DNA of 64,000 bases from Curvibacter sp. CHRR-16 (GCF_018474005.1 NZ_JAHCSH010000002.1:434001-498000); one strand, 5' to 3'. Shown: positions 26,154 through 35,042, counted from the first letter of the stretch. Notes: generated from the sequence alone by a model not told the origin. Numbers and translations: made by a program.

Positions 26154-26625
26154 AGGCTTCCTCCTTAAACATCTCATCGTGATTGGATGAAACCAATTGC
26201 ACGCCAAAGTTCACGAACTCCATTGCGCCAGCGAACAGTCCAGACATAGGCTTCATGGTCTTGCGACTCATCCATTCCTGCAAGTCCGGAGCATCCACCA
26301 TATCCAACGCCAAAGTGGCTTGGCTCTCCCAAGGCTGAGAGGCTGCGGGGGCTCCCACTTTGCGAAATACAGCATCAAAGGTATAGCCCAAGGCCTTGGT
26401 CACTGCGGCAATGGTTTCGACTGTGAGATTTTCGTGCCCGGAGAGAACTTGCGTCACTCGCGCACGGCTCCAGCCCAAAGCACGAGCCAAGTCAGCACGA
26501 GTCTTGCCTGCGTGGTGCAGTAACAGCGTCAAATCGGCGGCCACATCCACGGCTTTGAGCTCTTCTGCCAGCCCTTCGTGGGCGGCAATCAAATCGCCAA
26601 AAAGAGGTTTGTGTTCCATAGTCAT
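26143..26625 (-). CDS. higA: HigA-type XRE antitoxin with chaperone-addiction tail
   Basis: A 160-residue DNA-binding antitoxin. The XRE-type helix-turn-helix is at about residues 38-92 (RADLARALGWSRARVTQVLSG and VETIAAVTKALGYTF). It is longer than usual HigA proteins: a C-terminal extension of ~60 residues (from about 100) contains hydrophobic and aromatic segments (MSGLFAGAMEFVNFGV) followed by an acidic end. Antitoxins of TAC systems carry just such a chaperone-addiction region bound by the SecB-like partner. It follows the toxin gene by 6 bp and overlaps the chaperone gene. ATG 26625 and 26619 are both possible. Predicted repressor of the operon through the palindrome at 27120-27137. Confidence 0.87.
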   Translation of the reverse strand: MTMEHKPLFGDLIAAHEGLAEELKAVDVAADLTLLLHHAGKTRADLARALGWSRARVTQVLSGHENLTVETIAAVTKALGYTFDAVFRKVGAPAASQPWESQATLALDMVDAPDLQEWMSRKTMKPMSGLFAGAMEFVNFGVQLVSSNHDEMFKEEACAA

Positions 26626-26631
26626 CTCACT

Positions 26632-27117
26632 TCACTCAATCCACTGCAGACCCGCTGCAGTTCGGGATGCTGTCAAAAAATCAACCACTGCCTGCTTGGC
26701 TTGGTTGATATCTTTGTTTGAAAGCTTATCTGTACGTTTGGGCAAGGTGTGCGTCAACAAGACCACCTTGTCCGTTGCGTAATAAAACAAAATCCGAATG
26801 TCGCCATGCCGATACCGCCATACCGTTTCATTCTTCTTGGTCACATCACAGTAAAAAGGATTAAATGCTTCATGCACCGTCTTCGCATCTGATAGCTGGT
26901 TGAAAGGCTTACCTAGTTGAGCCAGCTTCAGCAGCTTTTTCAAACCTAGCAGGGCCTGTCGCTGGTCATCCCCCTGCAAGCTTTTAACTGCCTTAAACAC
27001 CTTCGCCGAGTCTCTGCTCTTGGCATCCGTACAGGGTGAGACCACCTTGAATCGACCCTGCGCAGACACAGCACCTGACTCAAAGTCACTCACCCTGATT
27101 TCGGTCAGAAAATACAT
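26632..27117 (-). CDS. higB: RelE/HigB-superfamily toxin of the TAC operon
   Basis: A 161-residue protein of the RelE/ParE/HigB superfamily. The C-terminal half shows the expected strand pattern VWRYRHGDIRILFYYATDKVVLLTH (in pieces), with basic and aromatic residues in the place of the ribosome-dependent nuclease site, then KRTDKLSNKDINQAKQAV, a terminal helix common to HigB-like toxins. The N-terminal part (residues 1-80) is longer than in minimal RelE toxins. Order toxin-antitoxin-chaperone matches known TAC operons. Predicted target is ribosome-bound mRNA; no experimental basis here. Confidence 0.84.
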   Translation of the reverse strand: MYFLTEIRVSDFESGAVSAQGRFKVVSPCTDAKSRDSAKVFKAVKSLQGDDQRQALLGLKKLLKLAQLGKPFNQLSDAKTVHEAFNPFYCDVTKKNETVWRYRHGDIRILFYYATDKVVLLTHTLPKRTDKLSNKDINQAKQAVVDFLTASRTAAGLQWIE

Positions 27118-27119
27118 TT

Positions 27120-27137
27120 GTTTAGCTATAGCTTAAC
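27120..27137 (-). promoter_or_regulatory. palindromic operator upstream of the TAC toxin
   Basis: An 18-bp palindrome, GTTTAGCTATAGCTTAAC on the plus strand, has one mismatched pair (T/T) and lies 3 bp upstream of the toxin ATG. It contains a TATAGC element usable as a -10 box. Position and symmetry fit binding by the HTH antitoxin for autorepression. Confidence 0.55.
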
Positions 27138-27504
27138 ACCAACAAGAAACCGCACATAAAGAAAAACCCTTAAAAACAGCCGCAAATCTGCAAAGTGAGA
27201 CGCCTACCTTAACTATCTCAAAGCATAAGCAGCGCTGTTTTACAACGGATGTACACACAACGCGGTCAACAAATGGGCGTCACACTGGGCACGTGAAAGG
27301 AATTGATCTGAAGAGCTTTCGCGAACCATCACTATATTTGAATTCCACAGATGACTACTCAGCATGGACATGCTCATGGCAAACACCAAATTTTCACAAC
27401 GATAACTTCCAAGCTGTGCGCAGCACTCCAGTTAAAGAATACCTCCTAGGAACATCAATATTGAATTGGCAAGGCTGATGCCTTGAGCAACACCCCAGAG
27501 AACC
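27138..27504. other. 367-bp AT-rich intergenic region
   Basis: No convincing gene. It must hold the TAC promoter (minus strand) near 27140-27180. A plus-strand frame of 61 codons at 27293-27478 starts ATG-less (GTG) and lacks an RBS and any recognised motif. The AT-richness resembles the Panacea region. Confidence 0.5.
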
Positions 27505-27810
27505 ATGATCACCTGCTACATCCGCTACATCATCGACCCTTATAAGCTCCACGAGTTTGAGCACTACGGCAAAACATGGATACCGCTGGTGCAAAAGTTC
27601 GGCGGCCAGCACCACGGCTACTTTTTGCCGTCCGAAGGGGCCAACAACGTGGCTTTGGCCATGTTCAGTTTTCCCAGTCTGGCGGCTTACGAGACCTACC
27701 GGGTGCAATCCCAAACCGACCCGGAATGCCTAGCGGCGTTTCGCTATGCCGAAGAAACGCGCTGCATCGTCAGCAACGAGCGCAGTTTCTTTCGGCCGGT
27801 GTTTGGATAA
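27505..27810 (+). CDS. NIPSNAP family protein
   Basis: A 101-residue dimeric alpha-beta barrel protein of the NIPSNAP family. Characteristic features are the N-terminal YIRYIIDPYKLHEFEHYGKTW, the central GGQHHGYFLPSEGANNVALAMF and the C-terminal ERSFFRP. The size is normal for a single domain. Its role in bacteria is unknown; it stands alone next to the eut genes, tail to tail with eutC. Confidence 0.92.
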   Translation: MITCYIRYIIDPYKLHEFEHYGKTWIPLVQKFGGQHHGYFLPSEGANNVALAMFSFPSLAAYETYRVQSQTDPECLAAFRYAEETRCIVSNERSFFRPVFG

Positions 27811-27840
27811 ACGCCCCACACTTCCCGCTGCTCGCCGCCC

Positions 27841-28731
27841 CTACCCCCTGAGCAAAAACGAGTTGCCCGGGTCTTGCAGCGCGGCACCGTCGGTGCTGGC
27901 GGTTTCGTCTTTCAAGTCCACACCCGAGAGCATGCGCTGGCGCGATTCGCTCAGCAGGTAGTGCAGTTTGTAGGCGGCTTCGTCGTACACCAACCCGGCG
28001 GGGCGCACGTTGGAGATGCAGTTGCGGCTGGCGTCGGTCAGGCCGACGCGGGGCATCCACGTCAGGTACAGGCCCATGCTGTCGGGCGAGCTAAGGCCGG
28101 GGCGCTCGCCAATGAGCATGACCACGCAGCGCGCACCCAGGCGCTGGCCTACATCGTCGCCCACGGCCACACGGCCTTGCTGCACGATGCTGATGGGGGC
28201 CACGTTCCACCCCTCGCCCGCCATGCGCGCATGCAGCGCGGCGACAAAGGGGGCAGCGTTTTGCATGATGGCGCGGGCCGATAAACCGTCTGCCACCACC
28301 AGCGCTAGGTCGTAACGGCGGCTGGCCGGGTCGTCGCGCACCACTTGCCCGGCAGGCGCGCTGGGGGCCATGTCTTGGAGGGCTTGGGCAGATGCCGCGC
28401 CCAAGCGGCGGCCCATGTCGGGGCGCTGCAGGTACTGGCCACGGTCTGCGGCAGCGCTGTGCAGCAGCAGGGGCTTGCCCAAATTCGGCCACGCTTGCTG
28501 CAGGTCGTGCTGCAGGGTGGGCACGTCCAGCGCGAGGTGCACTGCGTCACGCGCTTGGGCGTGGGCCAGTTGGAATTCCAGATGCGCGGCAGTGGGCAAG
28601 CTCACCCCCGCACGGCCCAGCGCGATGCGCGCGGCGGTGAACTGGCGCAAGCCCGCCCAAGGGTTGCCGACCACGGAAAACGGTGCGGTATCAGAAGGCT
28701 TGGTGGGTTCGATGGACTTGGGAGTAGACAT
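27841..28731 (-). CDS. eutC: ethanolamine ammonia-lyase small subunit EutC
   Basis: A 296-residue subunit of the adenosylcobalamin-dependent enzyme that splits ethanolamine into acetaldehyde and ammonia. The N-terminal ~20 residues are variable; the core has the expected [17 protein letters not shown] region (residues ~31-47), [15 protein letters not shown] (~150) and the C-terminal [22 protein letters not shown] segment (seen as [18 protein letters not shown]) that contributes to cobalamin binding. It lies 15 bp after eutB. Works with EutB in an a6b6 complex. Confidence 0.97.
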   Translation of the reverse strand: MSTPKSIEPTKPSDTAPFSVVGNPWAGLRQFTAARIALGRAGVSLPTAAHLEFQLAHAQARDAVHLALDVPTLQHDLQQAWPNLGKPLLLHSAAADRGQYLQRPDMGRRLGAASAQALQDMAPSAPAGQVVRDDPASRRYDLALVVADGLSARAIMQNAAPFVAALHARMAGEGWNVAPISIVQQGRVAVGDDVGQRLGARCVVMLIGERPGLSSPDSMGLYLTWMPRVGLTDASRNCISNVRPAGLVYDEAAYKLHYLLSESRQRMLSGVDLKDETASTDGAALQDPGNSFLLRG

Positions 28732-28746
28732 AGCACAGGCCTCCGT

Positions 28747-30156
28747 TTAGCTGATTTGCAGCAAGGCGCGCTCGAACGCGGGAGGCAAGCTGTTTTGCAG
28801 GCGCATGCCAGCGTCAGTGCAGGTGGCGATTTGCATGCGCTCCAGCCACGCCTCGAACTCGGGCGCGGCGCGCAAGCCCAGCACTTGGCGCACGTACAGC
28901 GCGTCGTGGAAGGACGTGGTTTGGTAGTTGAGCATGATGTCGTCCGACCCCGGTATGCCCATCACAAAGCTGATGCCTGCCGCGCCCAGCACGGTGAGCA
29001 GCACGTCCATGTCGTTCTGGTCGGCCTCGGCGTGGTTGGTGTAGCAGACGTCGCAGCCCATGGGCAGGCCCAGCAGCTTGGCGCAGAAGTGGTCTTCCAG
29101 CCCGGCGCGGATGATTTGCTTGCCGTCGTACAAATACTCTGGCCCGATGAAGCCGACCACGGTGTTGACCAGCAGCGGCTTGAAGTGGCGCGCCACGGCG
29201 TAGGCGCGGGCCTCGCTGGTTTGCTGGTCCATGCCGTGGTGGGCATTGGCCGACAGGGCGCTGCCCTGCCCTGTCTCAAAGTACATGACGTTGTTGCCCA
29301 CGGTCCCCCGGTTCAGCGACAAGGCGGCGGCGCGGGCTTCGCCCAGCACCGCCAGGTTGACGCCAAAGCTGCTGTTGGTGGCCTCGGTGCCGCCAATGGA
29401 CTGGAACACCAAGTCCACCGGCGCACCGCGCTCGATGGCTTGTATGGTGTTGGTTACGTGGGTCAGCACGCAGGACTGGGTGGGGATGTCGTAGTGGTCG
29501 ATGACACCCGCCATCATGTGCACCAAGCGCATGACCTGGGCCACGTTGTCGGTGGCGGGGTTGATGCCGATGACCGCATCGCCACTGCCGTAGAGCAAAC
29601 CGTCGAGCATGCTGGCGGCAATGCCAGTGGCGTCGTCGGTGGGGTGGTTGGGCTGCAGGCGGGTGCTCATGCGGCCAGGCAGACCGATGGTGTTGCGAAA
29701 GGCCGTGATGACGCGGCATTTTTTGGCGACCAAGATGAGGTCTTGGTTGCGCATGATTTTGCTCACAGCGGCGGCCATTTCGGGCGTGATGCCGGGAGCC
29801 AAGGCCGCCAGCGCTTCGCTGGTGGCCGCTTCGCTCAGAAGCCAGTTGCGAAAATCGCCCACCGTGAGGTGAGCCACTTTCGCAAACGCGGCTGCGTCGT
29901 GCGTGTCCAGAATGAGTCGGGTGATCTCATCCTCTTCATAGGATACCAAGGCCTCGTTCAAGAAGGTGCGCAGCGGCACATCGGCCAGCGCCAACTGGGC
30001 GGCTGCGCGTTCTTGGGCACTGCCTGCTGCCACCCCGGCCAAATAGTCCCCCGAGCGGGCGGGGGTGGCTTTGGCCATCAACTCCTTGAGGCTGGCAAAC
30101 CCGTAGGTGTGTGCGCCCAAGCTGTAGTGGTAAGGGTAAGCGTGCATAGCAGGCAT
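28747..30156 (-). CDS. eutB: ethanolamine ammonia-lyase large subunit EutB
   Basis: A 469-residue catalytic TIM-barrel subunit. ATG 30156 follows AAGGAG; the alternative ATG at 30147 begins MHAYPYHYSLGAHTYGF. Conserved segments include MSTRLQPNHPTDDATGI (~170), GTEATNSSFGVN (~275) and the C-terminal GIPGSDDIMLNYQTTSFHDA (split here, ~410). Length is slightly above the E. coli 453 residues. Fourteen bases separate it from the permease gene. No eutA reactivase or carboxysome-like shell genes are in the window, so this is the short, assimilatory version of the pathway. Confidence 0.97.
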   Translation of the reverse strand: MPAMHAYPYHYSLGAHTYGFASLKELMAKATPARSGDYLAGVAAGSAQERAAAQLALADVPLRTFLNEALVSYEEDEITRLILDTHDAAAFAKVAHLTVGDFRNWLLSEAATSEALAALAPGITPEMAAAVSKIMRNQDLILVAKKCRVITAFRNTIGLPGRMSTRLQPNHPTDDATGIAASMLDGLLYGSGDAVIGINPATDNVAQVMRLVHMMAGVIDHYDIPTQSCVLTHVTNTIQAIERGAPVDLVFQSIGGTEATNSSFGVNLAVLGEARAAALSLNRGTVGNNVMYFETGQGSALSANAHHGMDQQTSEARAYAVARHFKPLLVNTVVGFIGPEYLYDGKQIIRAGLEDHFCAKLLGLPMGCDVCYTNHAEADQNDMDVLLTVLGAAGISFVMGIPGSDDIMLNYQTTSFHDALYVRQVLGLRAAPEFEAWLERMQIATCTDAGMRLQNSLPPAFERALLQIS

Positions 30157-30170
30157 GGCGAGGGAACTCC

Positions 30171-31532
30171 TTAGTCTTGGCGTTGGTGCTTGGTGAGCAC
30201 AAAGTACGCGTAGCCCAGCACCAAAATGCCGACAAACAGACCCGCAACGATGGCGTTGTAGTAGGCCATGGTAAGCAAGCACACCAGTGCAGCGGCCAAG
30301 GCAAATGCTGGGAAGAATGGGTACAGCGGAGCTGTGAAAGGACGCACCATGCCAGGTTCGCTCTTGCGTAGTTTGAACAGGCTCAGCATGCTCATGATGT
30401 ACATCAGGATAGCGCCGAACACGCTCATCGTCACGATGTTGGCCGTCAGGGTCATGCCGCCGATTTGGATCAGCTCGTCACTGAAGATGGCGGCAATACC
30501 CACCACGCCACCGGCCAGAATAGCCCGGTGGGGGGTGTTGAACTTGGGGTGCACTTTGCACAGGAAGGCGGGCAAATAGCCTTCACGGGACAGGGCAAAG
30601 ATTTGGCGCGAGTAGCCCAAGATAATGCCGTGGAAGGACGCCACCAAACCGAACAAGCCCAACCACACCAGCATGTGCAACCAGCCGCTGCTCTCGCCCA
30701 CGATGAGCTTCATGGCTTGGGGCAATGGGTCGTTGATATTGGCCAACTTGGTCCAGTCGCCGGCACCACCGGCAAACACCATCACACCCACAGCCAGCAC
30801 CACCAGCGTCAAGATACCGGCGATGTAGGCGATAGGAATGGAGCGCTTGGGGTCTTTGGCTTCTTCAGCGGCCATGGCCACGCCTTCGATGGCGAGGAAG
30901 AACCAAATAGCAAACGGAATGGCTGCAAACATGCCGCCGATGGCAGCCAAGCTGAAGCTGTCTTGACCAGCCCAACCGCCCTTGACGAAGTTGGCCATGG
31001 AAAAACCGGGCGACACCACGCCCATGAAGACCAGCAGTTCAAAGATGGCCAAGATGGTGACAAACAGCTCGAAGGTGGCGGCGATGCTCACGCCCACGAT
31101 GTTGAGCGTCATGAACACCACGTAAGCCCCCACGGCTGCGACCTTGGGATCGAGTGCGGGGAACTGCACATTGAGGTAAGCACCAATGGCCAAAGCAATG
31201 GCAGGCGGCGCAAATACGAACTCCACCAGCGTGGCAATGCCCGCCAAGTAACCGCCCACAGGACCGAAGGCGCGCTTGCTGTAGGCAAACGGGCCACCGG
31301 CGTGGGGAATGGAGGTGGTCAGCTCGGTAAAGCTGAAGATGAAGGTGGTGTACATGGCCGCGATGAACAGCGCTGTGACGGTAAAACCCAGCGTGCCCGC
31401 TGAGGCCCAGCCGTAGCTCCAGCCGAAGTATTCGCCCGAGATCACCAAACCGACAGCGATGCCCCAGAGCTGCAGGGTACTTAAAACCGGCTTGAGCGCC
31501 GGAACCCCGGATGCGGGGGATGTTGTTGACAT
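30171..31532 (-). CDS. eat: ethanolamine permease (APC superfamily)
   Basis: A 453-residue inner-membrane transporter with about 12 helices, of the amino acid-polyamine-organocation superfamily, ethanolamine permease subfamily. ATG 31532 has GGAGG seven bases upstream. Conserved features are SGEYFGWSYGW in helix 1, FTELTTSIPHAGGPFAYSKRAFG around residues 67-90 and the FLAIEGVAMAAEEAKDP segment near 210. First gene of the minus-strand eut operon; brings ethanolamine in for EutBC. Divergent from an EutR-like regulator. Confidence 0.95.
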   Translation of the reverse strand: MSTTSPASGVPALKPVLSTLQLWGIAVGLVISGEYFGWSYGWASAGTLGFTVTALFIAAMYTTFIFSFTELTTSIPHAGGPFAYSKRAFGPVGGYLAGIATLVEFVFAPPAIALAIGAYLNVQFPALDPKVAAVGAYVVFMTLNIVGVSIAATFELFVTILAIFELLVFMGVVSPGFSMANFVKGGWAGQDSFSLAAIGGMFAAIPFAIWFFLAIEGVAMAAEEAKDPKRSIPIAYIAGILTLVVLAVGVMVFAGGAGDWTKLANINDPLPQAMKLIVGESSGWLHMLVWLGLFGLVASFHGIILGYSRQIFALSREGYLPAFLCKVHPKFNTPHRAILAGGVVGIAAIFSDELIQIGGMTLTANIVTMSVFGAILMYIMSMLSLFKLRKSEPGMVRPFTAPLYPFFPAFALAAALVCLLTMAYYNAIVAGLFVGILVLGYAYFVLTKHQRQD

Positions 31533-31643
31533 AGAAGACCTCCAAAAAAGTGCGGTGCAGCAGGCATAGCGCTTGCTTCCATTGCACTCTAAACACGCCA
31601 AGGACAAGGCGGTATCAAATTTCGGCAAACTTGGAGCAAAACG

Positions 31644-32609
31644 ATGAACGCAACAAAAGAGAGCGCAATCAACAACGTTCGAACCGTTTTAGCACAAGAT
31701 GCAGACGAACACGCCTGCAACCTGACCAACTGGGAGCAGTGCTACGACCAAACAACCCGTGGCGCTTTCCAAGGTTCGCTGCACGAAATGCAGCTGCCGC
31801 ACATGCAGGTGTTTTGCGAGCGCACCAACCAAGGGATGCTGCAGCGCTGCTGCGTGTGGCCTGACAGCCTGTGGTTTGGTCTGCCGCTGCCGCATGCCAT
31901 GCAACAAGACAGCCGCATCAACGGCTTGGGTAGTGGGCAGCACAGCATCATGGTGCGCCCCGGTGGGCAAGAGTTTGAACTGAACACCCCGGCGGACTTC
32001 AGTATTTACGGCATCGTGGTGCGGCAAGACTGCCTGCGCCAAGCGGCCGAGGAACAAGGCTTTGTGGTGGACTGGGCGGCACTGAGCCACAGCCCGCTGC
32101 TGCAGGTGCACACCCAACCCCATGCGCGCTGCTTGCAAACGCTACAAACCCTGTTGCTGGACAAGGGTGCCATGGCCGAGCAAACCCGCCACAGCGCGAC
32201 CGACAGCGTGCTGGAAGCCCTGCTACCACTGCTGGAAACCGCGCAGCGTGCTGACCACCACAGTGGCAGCTTTGACCGCCACTTGCGCGTGGTCAGCAAA
32301 GCCCGCGACTGGGTGCTACAACACCCCGAAGACCCCATCAACGTGCCCCAACTATGCGAGCAACTGCATGTGAGCCGCCGCACTTTGCAATACTGCTTTG
32401 AAGAAGTCACGGGCTTGAGCCCCACCCAATACCTGCGGGTACTGCGCCTGAACGGCGCACGCCGCCAACTGCGCCAAGCCGCTAGCGGCACTACCGTGCG
32501 TGATGTGGCAGCCAGTTGGGGGTTTTGGCACTTCAGCCAGTTCGCCAGCGACTTTCGCAAGCAGTTTGACTGCTCACCATCGCAACTGCTGGCAACGCAG
32601 TTGCACTAA
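31644..32609 (+). CDS. eutR: AraC-family regulator, EutR-like
   Basis: A 321-residue activator. The C-terminal AraC double HTH lies at about residues 215-318 (VPQLCEQLHVSRRTLQYCFEEVTGLSP and VRDVAASWGFWHFSQFASDFRKQFDCSPSQLL, in parts), which closely follows EutR. The N-terminal part (1-200) is the ethanolamine/cobalamin-sensing region by analogy. Divergent from the permease gene with a 111-bp gap that should contain its binding sites. Its stop codon interlocks with that of the convergent diguanylate cyclase gene. Confidence 0.9.
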   Translation: MNATKESAINNVRTVLAQDADEHACNLTNWEQCYDQTTRGAFQGSLHEMQLPHMQVFCERTNQGMLQRCCVWPDSLWFGLPLPHAMQQDSRINGLGSGQHSIMVRPGGQEFELNTPADFSIYGIVVRQDCLRQAAEEQGFVVDWAALSHSPLLQVHTQPHARCLQTLQTLLLDKGAMAEQTRHSATDSVLEALLPLLETAQRADHHSGSFDRHLRVVSKARDWVLQHPEDPINVPQLCEQLHVSRRTLQYCFEEVTGLSPTQYLRVLRLNGARRQLRQAASGTTVRDVAASWGFWHFSQFASDFRKQFDCSPSQLLATQLH

Positions 32610-34405
32610 GCTTGGAGCGCCACCACCTTGGCGTAGCGCTGCACGCAGCCTTTGCCTTGGCGCTTGCCTTCGTAGAGCGCCATATCGGCGAACTTGATCA
32701 GTTCAAACGCATCGGTACTGTCAATAGGCGCCAAGGCATAGCCAATAGTCACCCCCACATGCACTTGGATATTGCCCAAGGTGGTGTTCAAACGATACGG
32801 CTGCTGTAGCACATGCAGCAACTTGGCCGCCAGCTCTTGCACCTGCAAGGCGTTGGTCAAGTCCCGCGCCACCACCACAAATTCATCGCCACCTAGGCGC
32901 ACCACCAAGTCCGAACTGCGCACCTGCCCTTTGAGGCGCTGCGCTACAGCCCTGAGCAGTACATCGCCCACGTCGTGGCCGTAGGTGTCGTTGATGGGCT
33001 TAAAGCCATCCAAATCGAGCACCATGACTGCCGCTTGGTTATCGACAGAAGCCTGCGTCAGCATGCTGTCCAGCGCGGTATCCAAACCACGGCGATTGAG
33101 CACCCCCGTGAGCGCATCGGTGTAGGCCATGGTTTGCAAGGCATCACGCTCTAGCGCAGCCCGCTGTGCGGCCACACGGACTCCCTTGGAACGCAACCCC
33201 AGCACGTACAAAAACAGCACCGAATCGATGGCAGCTGCGATGGGGAAAGCCCGCACCGTCCAAAAGCTCACACTAGGCCAGCCTTGCCAGCCATACATTG
33301 CACCAAAAGTCAGAAGCAACGCCTCGACATAAACCGCCCAAACCAACAACAGGGCCTTGGCAATCGAATTGCTTTTGTCCGCTTTAAACAGGGTGTAAGG
33401 AATGGCCATCATGGATGGCACAAAAGGCCACAAGGTAAACAGCAGCAAAAACACATCGTGCGCAAAGCCATCGAGCAAGTAGATGACCATGAACACCGCA
33501 GACAAAGCGGCACACGCACGCATGGCCCACAAGAAACGACGTCGTTGTGAGTCGCCCCCTGCCAAAACCTCTCCCACAAACAAAAACGTACCCACAGAGC
33601 CGAAAAAGGTGACTGTGCCGTCCATGTGCGCCTGCACCCACAGTTGATCCGGCCACAAAAAACGCCACCCAAGGCCATAGAAAAAAATGTTGGACAACAT
33701 CACGCCAAAGGTCATGAGTGAGTACATCCAAAACACGGGTTCGCGCAGACTGACCCACTGCAATAAGCAGTAGAGCAGCAAAGTGAGCTCGATGCCACAG
33801 ATCAGCCCCATTACCAGCTGATCCACCTCCGCTTGGGCGATGGCATCGCCTGCTTTTTGCAGTCGCATGGGCAGCAGCATGGGCCCTGCGGACTGCACAC
33901 GCAGCCAAATGCCGTAGGTCATTGCGTCACGCAAATGCAGCGGGATGCTAATGGCCACAGAACGCGGCTTGGCATCATCGCGCGCGACGGAGGAACCTCT
34001 GGCCACGTGCTGCACCAACTGGCCATTGGCCGTCAGAAACAAATCAAAACGCTGGACGATGGGGTAGTCGATGGTGAAAACCCAATCGGTTTCAGCCCCG
34101 GCAGGCACCTGCACTGGCAAATAGAGCCATACAGGGAACTTCACTACGCCAAAGGTGGAAAGTGGATGGCCGCTGTTGGATTCAAACTCGTCCAAGCGCG
34201 CTTGCACCTGATCCAGCCCCAAGGGGGTGCCTTGCTCGTGCAAGAAACGCAGCTCTGACCAGACCACACCACCGGCGTACTGACCGTCCAGCACCACCGG
34301 CGCATCAGCGGCGTGCACACAGCCCCAGCTCAGCGACAAGGCCAACCCAATACGCCACAGCAGGCGACAACGCCCAAGCACTCCAACAATCCACGCCATC
34401 TTCAT
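32606..34405 (-). CDS. 7TM membrane diguanylate cyclase (7TMR-DISM plus GGDEF)
   Basis: A 599-residue protein that makes cyclic di-GMP. A signal peptide (to ~residue 32) leads to a 7TMR-DISMED2-type periplasmic domain (~40-185), seven transmembrane helices (~200-395) and a C-terminal GGDEF domain (~425-590). The active site reads RLGGDEF and the inhibitory RxxD site is present five residues before it (RSSD), so it should be catalytically active and product-inhibited. ATG 34405 or 34399 may be used. No EAL domain. PhaM lies upstream on the same strand. The periplasmic ligand is unknown (carbohydrates in some relatives). Confidence 0.93.
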   Translation of the reverse strand: MKMAWIVGVLGRCRLLWRIGLALSLSWGCVHAADAPVVLDGQYAGGVVWSELRFLHEQGTPLGLDQVQARLDEFESNSGHPLSTFGVVKFPVWLYLPVQVPAGAETDWVFTIDYPIVQRFDLFLTANGQLVQHVARGSSVARDDAKPRSVAISIPLHLRDAMTYGIWLRVQSAGPMLLPMRLQKAGDAIAQAEVDQLVMGLICGIELTLLLYCLLQWVSLREPVFWMYSLMTFGVMLSNIFFYGLGWRFLWPDQLWVQAHMDGTVTFFGSVGTFLFVGEVLAGGDSQRRRFLWAMRACAALSAVFMVIYLLDGFAHDVFLLLFTLWPFVPSMMAIPYTLFKADKSNSIAKALLLVWAVYVEALLLTFGAMYGWQGWPSVSFWTVRAFPIAAAIDSVLFLYVLGLRSKGVRVAAQRAALERDALQTMAYTDALTGVLNRRGLDTALDSMLTQASVDNQAAVMVLDLDGFKPINDTYGHDVGDVLLRAVAQRLKGQVRSSDLVVRLGGDEFVVVARDLTNALQVQELAAKLLHVLQQPYRLNTTLGNIQVHVGVTIGYALAPIDSTDAFELIKFADMALYEGKRQGKGCVQRYAKVVALQA

Positions 34406-34424
34406 ATAAGCCACTCGCGCTGGC

Positions 34425-35042
34425 TTATTTTTTATTGACTGGTGACTTTTTAGCCGCTGGCGCACGCCGAGGGGTGGCACGCTGTGTGGTTGCCTTGGCC
34501 ATGCTTGCCGCTGCTGGGGGCACATGGCGCATGGCTTCTTGCATGGTGGCACTGGCAATGGTTTGGAACTGCTGGGCCAAACCGTTCCATAGCTGCAGTG
34601 GGTCAACCCCCGGCTGCGCACTGGTGGCGGCTGGGTCGGCCTGCGCAGCCTCAGGGCCTGGGCTTGCTTTAGGTGCTGCAGCATCAGACTGGGTGGAGGC
34701 CGTTGTAGCGGCTTTGGGCATAAAAGCCTGCGCCAAGTCGGCCAGATTCACGTTCATGCCCTGCAAGGTGCTCAGGGTCATTTTTTGCACTTCCAAAGCC
34801 TGCACCGTGGCAGCCAAGGCGCGGCTGTTTTGCTCCAGCCAGAACTGCACGCTCTTCAAGTCTTGGATGCGCTTGTCCAGTTCTTCCACGCTCAGGGTGG
34901 GCGTGGCCCACGAGCCCATACCGGGCATCGGGGGCATGCCGGGCACGCTGCCCGACATGGCATTGCTCTGCAGGTTTTTCCAAAAATCCAGACCCGGCAT
35001 CCACTGCCCAAACGCGCTTGTCCAATCTTGCTCATTGCCCAT
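34425..35042 (-). CDS. phaM: PhaM-like polyhydroxyalkanoate granule regulatory protein
   Basis: A 205-residue protein matching PhaM, which links PHB granules to the nucleoid and activates PHA synthase. ATG 35042 (MGNEQDW) is preferred to the TTG further up. The conserved block LSVEELDKRIQDLKSVQFWLEQN and the LQGMNVNLADLAQAF motif occupy residues ~50-110. An Ala/Pro-rich linker follows, then a C-terminal Lys/Arg/Pro/Ala tail (ATPRRAPAAKKSPVNKK) that binds DNA in PhaM. It ends 19 bp upstream of the diguanylate cyclase start on the same strand. Consistent with the PHA and storage-lipid genes at the window's left end. Confidence 0.85.
   Translation of the reverse strand: MGNEQDWTSAFGQWMPGLDFWKNLQSNAMSGSVPGMPPMPGMGSWATPTLSVEELDKRIQDLKSVQFWLEQNSRALAATVQALEVQKMTLSTLQGMNVNLADLAQAFMPKAATTASTQSDAAAPKASPGPEAAQADPAATSAQPGVDPLQLWNGLAQQFQTIASATMQEAMRHVPPAAASMAKATTQRATPRRAPAAKKSPVNKK

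Noticed and set aside
27293..27478. 61-codon plus-strand frame upstream of the NIPSNAP gene
   Set aside because: It begins with GTG, has no Shine-Dalgarno sequence, no recognisable motif and lies in AT-rich intergenic DNA; not enough to call a gene.
28345..30174. 609-codon plus-strand frame opposite eutC/eutB
   Set aside because: Antisense shadow of two well-conserved enzyme genes.
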